From NCBI GenBank assembly GCA_900660155.1, contig CABFPE010000121.1:283706-344145 (forward strand): a DNA stretch of 60,440 nucleotides, in the 5' to 3' direction. The translations under genes and the position numbers were made by a program. Of this stretch, positions 20,966-31,051 are shown in pieces. Within the stretch, counting starts at the first letter, position 1; every line of letters begins with the position of its first letter. The stretch comes from Hofstenia miamia. Lineage: Eukaryota > Xenacoelomorpha > Acoela > Hofsteniidae. The notes beneath the pieces were generated by a model that saw only the letters and a list, made by a program, of their open reading frames with translations, had not been told where the DNA came from and searched no databases.

Positions 20966-23509
20966 CTTCAGTGTTTTGCGCAAAAGCTAATCGTTTAACA
21001 TCCGTTTTAAAGTCCCAACACCATTTTTCATTAAATAAATCCCACTCAACTTCCTTTATGAAATATTATCTAAGCACTATTTGAAATTGCGATTTTAATA
21101 TTGTGATAAAAAAACATTTTTAAAGTGCTTTTTTCATAAGATGGAAACCCTTTTTTAAAATTTTCTCATCTATAATCTGAAATCCTCTTAGAAAGACTAG
21201 CTTTCTTGCGTATAAATATAAGCCTTAAAATTTTTTGCGAAGAACTTCATAAATCATTGCACTTTTTGCTAAATATGATTAGATTTTGAATAAATTGCAA
21301 ATAATCGTAAAACCTGCGTTTTGTTTGTGTGTATGCAATGAAAAATAAATGTTGATAAGTTTATCATAATTCAATGTTTACTACTATATGTATTTTCACT
21401 AAAATTTTAGTACCTTGAGGTGGACCTGTCTAAGAAAAAAAAATTGTTTTAAACGTTTAAAACGTTTTTTTGTAAAAAATACATTTATTTGCCAACGCTG
21501 TTCGACATGAATTTAGCGCTATTTTGCCACAGAACTTTAATAATTGGTCATAGAAGCCCGTTTTTGTAATATTGTATGTGTGCAAATTCCATTTTTTTGA
21601 ACAACGAGTCGCTCATGAACCAATCCATTAATTTGGAATTTTATTCAAGATGTATTATCAATAGTTCGCGTCGATTTTTATGAAAAATGTCATTGCAATC
21701 GCTGATGTTATAATTCCAAAACCAAGGGGAAATCATAGATTAAATGATTGAATGTTACTATACATACTTAAAAGTGGTAATCCCTTAACTATAAATCCAT
21801 TATTCTCATTGGTGTTAAGCTAGATTGCATGTTCTTTTGGTGGAAAATTGTTGTAAATATTGAAAAATATATACACATAGTAGTACGTTATCACTTTCTG
21901 AATTTCGAAAATTCCCCCATTTTTATTTTTCTTAAAAATTATATCGCACTCAATTTGTTAATACCCCTACTTGGAAATATAATGAATGTAGAATGCTGTC
22001 TTTTATTCCTACATTAAGTGTGTACATGTATCTAAATGGACAGATAAGACAAACGCAGCTGTCTTTGTTTGATCCACGTAGTCAATCTTGCGTTTAAGGT
22101 TTTTATCTACCCCTGCACAAAATAATTGCTATCCGCACATGTGTCGGGGTATCACTCTAAATATCATTTAACATAGTTCATTTGCCCCGGGACAAAGCCC
22201 ATCGAGTAACTTAAAATATTAACACTCCAAAAATATATGAAAAATTAATAAAAAATGAAAGGATAAGGTACACAATAAAAATAAGCCTGCGTTAGAATCG
22301 AACCTGTCTTGATTCAAGCTCATTAACAACCGAGACAATTCCATGTCATGTTAATTAAAAGGCGAAAATATTTACATTATTGTGTTGGGCCTGTGTTTTT
22401 AACCCCTGCGAGTCGAACGGGAACTATAGTTCCCGCTAATGTTTCTAATTGAAAATGCCTACTGGGACCTAAAATTCCCAAGTGAAAGGTCTAATGGGAT
22501 ACATAGGTCCCACCATTATTATGAAAGAAGCTTTTTATAAAATCATAAAAAGTCATCTGAGGTTTTAAATATAGCCTACTAAATATGCATCATACAGTTT
22601 TTATAATAAAAATTAAATTACCTAGGTTCCGACTTGAAAGGGGTAATCGGCCCGACTTAATTGGACCAATAAATCGTGTAGTTAGGACGGAAATTCATTC
22701 CATTCACCCGATTTTAGTTGTCGGATTTTCTAAACATCCAACTTTTACTAATTTTAAATAATGAAATCAATAAACATATTTTATATAACTTTAATTAATA
22801 AAAAATTATATTTTAAGCATTGAATAACTTTAATTGAAGTATTTTTTCAAACATTTTTGTTTATTTTCTACACATTGCTACTTTGAGTAAGTAACTGCGA
22901 CAAAACGACTGTGTAGGTTATACCTAGTACCATGGATTTCTGCTATTACACTATGATGGCAGAACTCCATGCTAGTATATACAAGAATAACATAATTGTA
23001 ATAGCCCAATATATGAGAGAAATTTCATTGCCAATTCGATAATTATTGAATGTGAGAGCTTCATTTCTTGAAAGTGTCCCATACGTCACAAGAGCTTATC
23101 TTGTGCGTGGAAATGTACAGCTATTAACAAAAATGTATCATATTGACCCATAGACTATGTTTCAGTTGTTTCGAAAACGTAGAAGTGGTTTCTCAGAAAT
23201 GGACTTTAGTGACTTTTGGTTACCCTGATTATGACTATCTCTTTTAGAGGACATTATAGACATTTTGTAAATTTCTTTGAAAAAATTTCATGAATGAATG
23301 AATCGATATAAGTTAGTTTATAAAATTTTTCCAATATCTGTTTCTAAACCTGTTTTCAACAATTACTCATTAACAACACCTTGTGAACTTACTTGAATTC
23401 AATTAAGAGTGTTAAAAGTTATTTTAAAATTTGGAACGTAAACGTCTTTGTTGATGCATACTGTGGGTGATGATTATTTCTGTGCATATTTTAGTATTCT
23501 GCTTCACAG
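20966..23509. other. Intergenic or intronic stretch
   Basis: No recognised gene. It contains a 16-bp perfect palindrome GGGAACTATAGTTCCC (22419-22434). Two short exon-like frames after AG acceptors (from 22917, VIPSTMDFCYYTMMAEL; from about 23081, CPIRHKSLSCAWKCTA) could be upstream exons of the 23510 gene but are not well supported. Confidence 0.3.
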
Positions 23510-23720
23510 AGTGTCGCTTTCGATGTGGACTCACCGGATGAGTTTTTTTCGATGAAAAAAGTGGGTTTGTCTCAATGTCTGCATATTAGTCTTCTACACT
23601 CATTTAATCCTACACGAGTTCGAGTGATCATTGACATTCATGAATCGCAAGATGACATCGATCCTCTCTTCGATATTTTCTCACATGAATATACAAGTGA
23701 CTGTGATATCAATTTAGAAG
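23510..23720 (+). CDS. Exon A of the membrane-protein gene
   Basis: Acceptor TTCTGCTTCACAG, donor GAAG-GTAGGA. The exon is 211 nt, starting in phase 0 and ending with one base. An alternative acceptor at 23494 (TTTTAG) would add five codons in the same frame. Richer in G+C and free of stops compared with its flanks. Confidence 0.5.
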
Positions 23721-26700
23721 GTAGGATGGATTTAGTTTCTTAAATTTTTTAACCCTTATCAGATATTGGACTACTAATTGTAGTCACGTGATAAGTGGTA
23801 GTATTTCATGGTTGTTTTTGTTACCCAGTAACATGATATAAAAGCCCATGAAGGTAATGATTAAAACATTTTTGATTGATTCCAGTTTGTAGTCAAATAT
23901 TTGATGAGGGTTAATTAACCATTGAACTTTTTTTCTTAAAGTTTCTGTTTAAGGAAAGTTTCTTTTAATTCTCATGATGCATACGAAAAGCATATATGGC
24001 AATGGGGGATTTTCACTAAAATTTAAATTTAAATATTTTTAGCCAAAGTTGTTTTATTTAGTTTAAATTCTTTAAAAATAAAGCAATTATTAAAAAATAT
24101 TTTCTAAATTTTGGAGAAATTAACTGTCACTTTCTTGTTCGATGATGTCACTACCTTTTGACTTTCCAGAAATTCATTTTACAAAGTAATAGTTTTATGA
24201 TTCAAAAGGTAGTGACATCATCTGAACAAGAAAGAGACAGTGAATTTCTGCAAAATTTAGCAAATATTTTTTATTGGTTTTTTATTTTTAAGGAATAAAA
24301 TTTTCATTGCCCCGTCAAAATGGTCTAAAACTGTTTATTAAAGAAGCAAAAATCTAAGTTTAGTGTAAGCTTAATTTCTTATCCCGATTTAAGGCAAGTA
24401 GTCAATTGACTAGACAACAAAATCTTGTGGTTCAAGTAATCTACCCCATTTCTTAATAAATTACTTTTATATATTCAAAGAATGCATTCTGTTAGCTTTA
24501 AATCCTTATCAAAAATGCATAGCTGAGCTTTGATATCCCGAAACCCTTACCTACATTATTTTGGATTTCATATCAATCGCTTTGCATAATGCACAAATAT
24601 GTCAATAACTCATTAAAATNATATTCAAAGAATGCATTCTGTTAGCTTTAAATCCTTATCAAAAATGCATAGCTGAGCTTTGAGATCCCCAAACCCTTAC
24701 CTACATTATTTTGGATTTCATATCAATCGCTTTGCATAATGCACAAATATGTCAATAACTCATTAAAATTCCTAAATGATTTTATAAAGTTCAATCAAAA
24801 ATGTAAAATTTTTTTTAACATCAATTGTCAAGATTCAATTTCAGTCATGTGCTCGAAATAGAGCATTTAAAAAAATAACAGAAATCTTACTAAAAAACCA
24901 TCATTAATTGCAATTCCTAACGTCTCAGTTTATATAAATTCTAAGCCCTTTATATTCTTGTATGTTTATATTTTTCAATTATGTATACCTGTTTGTAGTT
25001 ATTTCATTCATAACAGACTTGTCAACGACCCGAGCTTCTGACGAGCCGAGCTTGCGCAGAGTATTGGATATACAACGAGCCCAAAACGAGCTGTTTTTTT
25101 AAGCAAAGCAAATTTATAGTACCGGTCCTGCTTGTTAATTTGATTTTGCAGATTTTTCTTAATTTTTCATTCAATATGCCTTTCTTATAATCTTATTTTA
25201 GAGATGTTTATTAAACAGTAGGAAGAGCTATATAAAAAAATCTGAGAGCGCAATATTTTTAAAAAAATATCGAGCTGAAACGAGCCTCATTGATAGATTT
25301 TATGTGGCGAGTAGAGCCGGGCTTAGAAATTTTGGCTCGTTGGCAAGTCTGATTAATAAAGTCCTTATTTCCTAAAAATATAGACTTAGGCTGACGTCCT
25401 GTTTTCCTGTCAATCGCTATACATGTAAAAACGTCGCACGACCATTTCTAATGAAATTGAACCTTTTAAGATCTACTTTTACTGAGCCCAAGAAAGATCA
25501 CTGCAGTCCACTTTAAGTATTTTCCGAATCATACGAACAGTAGAGACTGAGATCGGGTACTCGATTAAATCCTGCTTTTGGTTTGGGTCTGGGCGTGTTT
25601 GGGCATGAAGCTTTGATCGANATCAATCGCTTTGCATAATGCACAAATATGTCAATAACTCATTAAAATTCCTAAATGATTTTATAAAGTTCAATCAAAA
25701 ATGTAAAATTTTTTTTAACATCAATTGTCAAGATTCAATTTCAGTCATGTGCTCGAAATAGAGCATTTAAAAAAATAACAGAAATCTTACTAAAAAACCA
25801 TCATTAATTGCAATTCCTAACGTCTCAGTTTATATAAATTCTAAGCCCTTTATATTCTTGTATGTTTATATTTTTCAATTATGTATACCTGTTTGTAGTT
25901 ATTTCATTCATAACAGACTTGTCAACGACCCGAGCTTCTGACGAGCCGAGCTTGCGCAGAGTATTGGATATACAACGAGCCCAAAACGAGCTGTTTTTTT
26001 AAGCAAAGCAAATTTATAGTACCGGTCCTGCTTGTTAATTTGATTTTGCAGATTTTTCTTAATTTTTCATTCAATATGCCTTTCTTATAATCTTATTTTA
26101 GAGATGTTTATTAAACAGTAGGAAGAGCTATATAAAAAAATCTGAGAGCGCAATATTTTTAAAAAAATATCGAGCTGAAACGAGCCTCATTGATAGATTT
26201 TATGTGGCGAGTAGAGCCGGGCTTAGAAATTTTGGCTCGTTGGCAAGTCTGATTAATAAAGTCCTTATTTCCTAAAAATATAGACTTAGGCTGACGTCCT
26301 GTTTTCCTGTCAATCGCTATACATGTAAAAACGTCGCACGACCATTTCTAATGAAATTGAACCTTTTAAGATCTACTTTTACTGAGCCCAAGAAAGATCA
26401 CTGCAGTCCACTTTAAGTATTTTCCGAATCATACGAACAGTAGAGACTGAGATCGGGTACTCGATTAAATCCTGCTTTTGGTTTGGGTCTGGGCGTGTTT
26501 GGGCATGAAGCTTTGATCGATTGATAAAAAAGTTACTGATGTTAATCACCTGTCGATTTGAGAAGGACCAAAAAACGTTAAGTAATGCCAATGAATAACC
26601 ATGTCCTTCTCATAAAATAACAGATATTAATCTTTGTTTGATTAGAGAGGAATTCTTGCTTGTGACTTTTGCGAATAAAAATTCTACGTCACGGGGCGGG

Positions 26701-29700
26701 TCGTGTTCCGGTCACCCGGAATTCTGCTTATCGAAGGATTTCCTTTATTTTTAACTCATTTCTGTATTAATATATTTTCTTCCATCCAAATCAAAGTGTA
26801 CGAGGTTTACTAACGCAAAATGCCATTAAATTGAATTGGACGTGGTGTAGACTAGCTAATATACATTTACTATATGCAAGCAACTGCTGGAAATTTATAT
26901 CACTTTTAATTAGATTTGGAATCTCATCACTCTGTTCTGTTTATCACGATTGGCCTCATCAGTTTGTTGGCGGTTGCTGCTGTCATCCTTTACATTTGCT
27001 TTGCCTACACCAGGTATCAACTGAAACAGCCAATGAGCGTGAGGTTAGCCATTATCGTTGTTATTATTTGCTTTAAGTTCGATGCTAGCTATATTTATGC
27101 AATAAATCACTACTAAATTGATAATATCGTTTCTCTACCGGTGAATCCTAACATCTAAAGAAAACAAAAAGATTTATGGCTTCACGATAAATATCTAAAC
27201 AGTAGAAGCACTTTTATTCGAAACATAATCAACTCAACTTATAATCAGGATTGGAAATGGGTCCGATTTTTAGAACCCAGCCACATCTCTTCTGCATATT
27301 CATATGCAAATTAATCATGGCATTGCTGAATGGTTTTTTTACCAATTATTAATTATACAAAATATAGTAATGATTTGTAAGTTTTGTCTTTATATTGGTT
27401 TGCTACCACTTAGCTAGTATCATACATTAGAATGAAAAAAATATTCCAAGATTTTTTCTGTCGATGATATTTTGGCCGAACGTTTACTTCGTAAAATACG
27501 CATTGAAGTACGCTATTGTACATGAAATTTCACAAAGCATTTTTTTGAAACATTTACTTAACATTTTGTGCATGGAGTGTATGTACAGTCGTGCCGGAAA
27601 GTATACAAACGAAATGAAAAAATGTATTTTATCCACAATATGTTAATATATTTAATCTTAAGGGTTATAATATTAAATTGCAATGGAAATGTAATAAAAG
27701 AAATGTTCAATTTATAAAAAATATTTGTATTTCTTCATATATCCTTAGGCTTTTTCACTAAAGCCAGCCGTCTGTGCATTGCGCCCACCAAATTACAACA
27801 ATACTCAGATGCAATTTTGAGACACTAATTGCGCCTTTTGGAATTTTTAACTGCTCAATTGCTGTAGGATTCTCCAGACCAACACAGTTCTCCAAGGGTT
27901 CCATATATGTTTTCAATCGGCTTAAAGTCTGGGAGTTTCCTGGCCATTGAATCACATTGATCTCCTCATGTTTGAGCCATTCTCTCGCAATTTGTTGCTT
28001 TGTGACAGGGCGCGGAATCATGGAGAAAAATTTAGTTCTATGAATAGTTATATGCCGTTTAAGCTTTTCTTTGTGCATTCCCAAGTCTCTTATACACATC
28101 TTCATTGTCCCAAGCTGTAGAAAATATAAGTCGCCGGTGCTTTGTGCTGAGAAGCAACCCCAGCCTATTATTTTTGGTTGGTGGTTCATAGTGGTGATTA
28201 TTTAACAATGGTCATATCTCGCACCTTTAGTTCTTCGAAAGTACATAAGACGCTTCTGAAACTTCAACTAAGCTTTCGTCTGGGAACATTACATTTTGCC
28301 ACTGCTCTGGTTTCCAGTCACCATATTCAGTTGCGAATTTTAGACGTTTTTAGCACATTTTAAGTGTCAGGTGGAAGCTTACATCAAACCCTCCCTTCAC
28401 CAAAGGCTGGCCAGTGGCACACCTAATATACTTTTCTGAGATTGGTTTTGCAGGATTTCTATGACATTTTGTCAACATCTGAAAGCCTTCGAGCAGCAAT
28501 GCTCAAATCTTCCGACTCCTGGCGATGGAGAAGCTAACTGTTGATTACTGCGAATTGAAAAATCTTTGAGTAGTCAATTTTAATTCTATTAGGTGAAAGA
28601 AGCGGTCAATGTTATCAATTTGTCCAATGAAACTATGTGTGCAGGACATGGATTATTTCCATCTCTTTTTCCTTAAAAGATCATCTTGACACACTTGTTA
28701 CTGGCCCTGAAGATTTATAATTACTGCAAAGGTGTAGTGGTTTATTATCAAACCACTTGATTAGATTTATGTTCTTAAAATGAACCACGTCCTTTTAACA
28801 TCAAAGCTTTGTCATCTCTGAATGAAATCCTTAGAATCCTCTGTGTTGGATGATGGATGATGGATTGAATTCCTTGACAGTGAAGCGGTTGCAGTAGCAT
28901 TTACGATGAATATTAAATGTCGAATGCTAGCTTAAAGTTCTTCGAATTTAGAATAGCCTTTACTTAAGTCCTTTCCCACTGTACACAGTTGTTTCAATGT
29001 AAAGTTTTAGTCCTCATTTCTTTAGCTTTCTGTCTCAATTTTGACTTCTTTACTTAAGTCCTTTCCCACTGTACACAGTTGTTTCAATGTAAAGTTTTAG
29101 TCCTCATGTCTATAGCTTTCTGTCTCAATTTTGACTTCTTAGTGTATTCTCGTCAAATATTCTACCTTTGTGTTAGAAAAATAGAAGTAATGATTCATGT
29201 GTATTTTGACATGCTGAGTTCGAATGTTACTGGTTTTCAAATAATTGGGATCATAAACATATTTGGATACATTAATATAACTGAAAATCAAACATAATTT
29301 GGAATACTTTATGTTGTACAATATGGAAATTTTAGTACAATTATCTTTCAGCGTATGAGAAAGTGAAATTCAACAACATTTTAAAGCGATTTATGCGTAT
29401 AACGAACATCAAATGCTTTAAATGTTTCATGTAGTCTTTCCCCATGCTAATCACTAACAGCTAATTGACGATTCAGTAATGGAGGCATTTTCGAGCTATA
29501 GTTTACATCAAAATTACGACAACGACTGATCATGATGTCCACCAACCTTCTTTTATCGTCAACTGTGACATCACTTGAAATCAACACATATCCGAATACA
29601 TCCAATATAGCTTTTCGATAATCATTTTCCATTGTAGAAAGCGAGCTACCAATCTTTCATTTGCAACTAATTTGGTCATGTAAAAATTCCAGCTGTTATC

Positions 29701-31051
29701 TTCTAAGCTGATGTTCTTTGGAAATAACTCACAAATAATTGATATTGCAGCCTCGTTTCCCTCTCAACACCTATATTCTTCTTTTGCTTTGAGCATGGAA
29801 CAGGCAAGAGACGCATGAATGTCGACTCTTGCCAGCCACGTTAAGTCCCGTTAGTAATTGGTAGCACCTTAGGGTCGGTGCACACTTTCCATTTGTCTTC
29901 ATTGCACTTCAAATCATTCATGACTTTTGAAACAGTCGAATAGCATTCTTTGACATTTGTCCATTCAACTACAGAGATTGGCTGTATTGAACCATTTGTC
30001 TTGAGAAGGGCAGCTTTCAGGCCACTAACTTTGCCATCTAAGAAAATCATATAGTCATTGGCATCATAGTTTCCAAGTAAAGCAATGATGAAATCAAGAA
30101 CATTATTCCAATAATTATGGTCACTTTCCTCATTGAAGCATGCCAGATGTTCACCAAATCTGTTCCTCACAATGCGGTAAGTAACTTCTTGGAAAACAGC
30201 CAGCTGCTTAGTTCGGTTGTGTCCAAATGTTAATATATGAACACAATTTTATTTTTGAAAGGCCGGATATACAGAGAATATATGCGGCAGATCTCTACAA
30301 CATTTGATAACTGCTAATTGCAGTGTTGAATACAAATAATCTAATGTTCGTTTTTTTAATATTAATTATTGATTCTTATATGCGTGTTCCTTTAAGAATG
30401 TTTTTACAAAAATATCAAATTTTATTTAGAGATGCATTTAGGGGTTTTTTAAAATGAGGAATAGTCCATAGCTACATAAATATTGCAGCATAATATAGTT
30501 GTAATCAGTTGAAATCTTTTCAGGTTTAAACATAATTTTTCCGACATTTCGAAGCCTCGGTGTGTAGCAATTATGTCTTTAATCTATGCAGTCATTCGAT
30601 TTATAAGAGACAAAGGAAATACGTATTTTGTGGGTTCTATCCAGTGTCCTTTTTACAATTGCCTATGTGTATTGATAGGAGAATTTATTTAATAGAATTT
30701 CAAGTGATAAACCCATTGCATGACTGCAAATTATTTTTTTAAATTACATGAATATTTATAGGTCACACTTGCAAAGATTGCATCTTAGGGCTATAATAAA
30801 AATTGTTCAACTTTTTTGCTCCCTATTTGAAGATTTATGGCCTTGGAAACCTAAGTTTTTCTCGGTCATCAGTGAAGTTGCTGACACGAACAGCATCTTT
30901 GTTTTTTTATCATAGTAAAGCAGTAAATTCTTTGTTTAGGCTGATAACTGATGATGATGAGGCGTTCCTAGAAAATAATTCAAAAAAGACAATCGTAACA
31001 TTTGACGAAAAGAATATAATAGCTGTGGAAAAGTCTGTTCATTTCTTATGA
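23510..31051 (+). CDS. 3' three exons of a single-pass type I-like membrane protein (joined by phase)
   Basis: I join 23510-23720, 26914-27013 and 30940-31051 into one 3' gene end. Exon A encodes 70 residues (FDVDSPDEFFSMKKVGLSQC through HSFNPTRVRVIIDIH to DCDINLE) and ends in phase 1. Exon B supplies the missing two bases and encodes ESHHSVLFITIGLISLLAVA with AVILYICFAYT, a clear transmembrane helix, ending in phase 2. Exon C completes an Arg codon and encodes a 36-residue acidic and basic tail (LITDDDEAFLENNSKKTIV ... VEKSVHFL) and a stop. All borders have AG and GT; the phase chain 0-1-2-stop is consistent. By topology, exon A is probably luminal or extracellular and exon C cytoplasmic. 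I do not recognise the family. The 5' exons are missing or only tentative (19961, 20753). The introns contain the false duplications, a Tc1 relic and an antisense pseudogene. Confidence 0.5.
24092..24272. repeat. Palindromic MITE, about 181 bp
   Basis: The left arm 24092-24160 (including GAAATTAACTGTCACTTTCT and GATGATGTCACTACCTTTTG) is matched by the reverse complement of 24203-24272. The same family is present at about 350-382 and 1395-1414/2284 onward, where the TRIM-like element has been inserted. It lies in the intron after exon A. Confidence 0.7.
24471..24769. other. 149-bp duplication across an N join (probable assembly artefact)
   Basis: 24471-24619 and 24621-24769 are the same sequence separated by one N at 24620, with small differences (GATATCCCGA versus GAGATCCCCA). 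This is the pattern of two overlapping contigs, perhaps from two haplotypes, abutted instead of merged. Confidence 0.85.
25014..25351. mobile_element. hAT-type MITE, 338 bp
   Basis: The ends are CAGACTTGTCAACGACCCGA and, in reverse complement on the right, CAGACTTGCCAACGAGCCAA. The flanking octamers are ATTCATAA (25006-25013) and ATTAATAA (25352-25359), seven of eight identical. Many internal copies of CGAGC/GCTCG are present. There is no coding capacity. A second copy at 25914-26251 exists only because of the 899-bp assembly duplication. Confidence 0.7.
25914..26251. mobile_element. Same hAT-type MITE in the duplicated assembly segment
   Basis: Offset by exactly 900 bp from 25014-25351, with no differences seen. 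It should not be counted as an independent insertion. Confidence 0.6.
26914..27013 (+). CDS. Exon B of the membrane-protein gene (transmembrane exon)
   Basis: Acceptor CTTTTAATTAG, donor CAG-GTATCA. The 100 nt contain two carried-in bases, 32 codons and two carried-out bases. It encodes one strongly hydrophobic helix of about 24 residues ending in CFAYT(R), a natural stop-transfer boundary. Confidence 0.5.
27758..28560 (-). mobile_element. Tc1-like transposase relic
   Basis: From 28420 down the minus strand the frames read RCATGQPLV, FATEYGDWKPEQWQNVMFPD followed by ES (the first catalytic Asp block), KIIGWGCFSAQSTGDLYFLQ, and QQIAREWLKHEEINVIQWPG followed by NSQTLSRLKTYMEPLENC. These correspond to the Tc1 blocks with VMVWGCFS, WPSQSPDLNPIE and ENLW. 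The QQDNDPKH block is replaced by FFSMIPRPVT and SPDLNPIE by SQTLSRLK, so the second and third catalytic acids are gone. It is an old, dead copy in the intron of the membrane-protein gene. Confidence 0.75.
28958..29137. repeat. 90-bp tandem duplication, two copies
   Basis: CTTTACTTAAGTCCTTTCCC begins each unit (28958 and 29048). The copies differ at only a few positions (CATTTCTTTAGC versus CATGTCTATAGC). Confidence 0.9.
29447..30235 (-). pseudogene. Intronless, frameshifted remnant of an unrecognised protein gene
   Basis: From about 30235 a minus-strand frame reads TFGHNRTKQLAVFQEVTYRI, RNRFGEHLACFNEESDHNYW, FIIALLGNYDANDYMIFLDG and VVEWTNVKECYSTVSKVMND, ending at a stop after LPITNGT. The next frame carries on without a gap: LTWLARVDIHASLACSMLKA. 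After another stop it gives EGNEAAISIICELFPKNISL and NFYMTKLVANERLVARFLQW. A last frame gives DVTVDDKRRLVDIMISRCRN. The balanced, non-repetitive amino-acid composition over about 250 codons and the smooth continuation across frames indicate a decayed real protein without introns: a processed pseudogene or a transposon-borne ORF. I do not recognise the family. It lies antisense in an intron of the membrane-protein gene. Confidence 0.5.
30940..31051 (+). CDS. Exon C of the membrane-protein gene (cytoplasmic tail and stop)
   Basis: Acceptor TTCTTTGTTTAG. One base completes the split Arg codon, then 36 codons and TGA at 31049-31051. The tail contains an acidic cluster (DDDEAFLE) just after the membrane. 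Confidence 0.5.

Larger units (their letters stand above)
24722..26520. other. 899-bp duplication across an N join (probable assembly artefact)
   Basis: 24722-25620 is repeated at 25622-26520 (offset 900) with an N at 25621. The second copy continues seamlessly (TTTGATCGATTGATAAAA). The true locus is probably about 1.05 kb shorter when both this and the preceding duplication are collapsed. Confidence 0.85.

Noticed and set aside
22280..22345. tRNA-like sequence on the minus strand (GGTTCGATTCTAACGC)
   Set aside because: It has a TTCGA T-loop motif, but the T-stem does not pair and no acceptor or anticodon stem of proper length forms. At most it is a decayed tRNA or SINE head.
26379..26591. 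Minus-strand frame resembling a transposase N-terminus (VRMIRKILKV)
   Set aside because: The similarity is too short and vague to assign, and part of the frame lies in the falsely duplicated segment.
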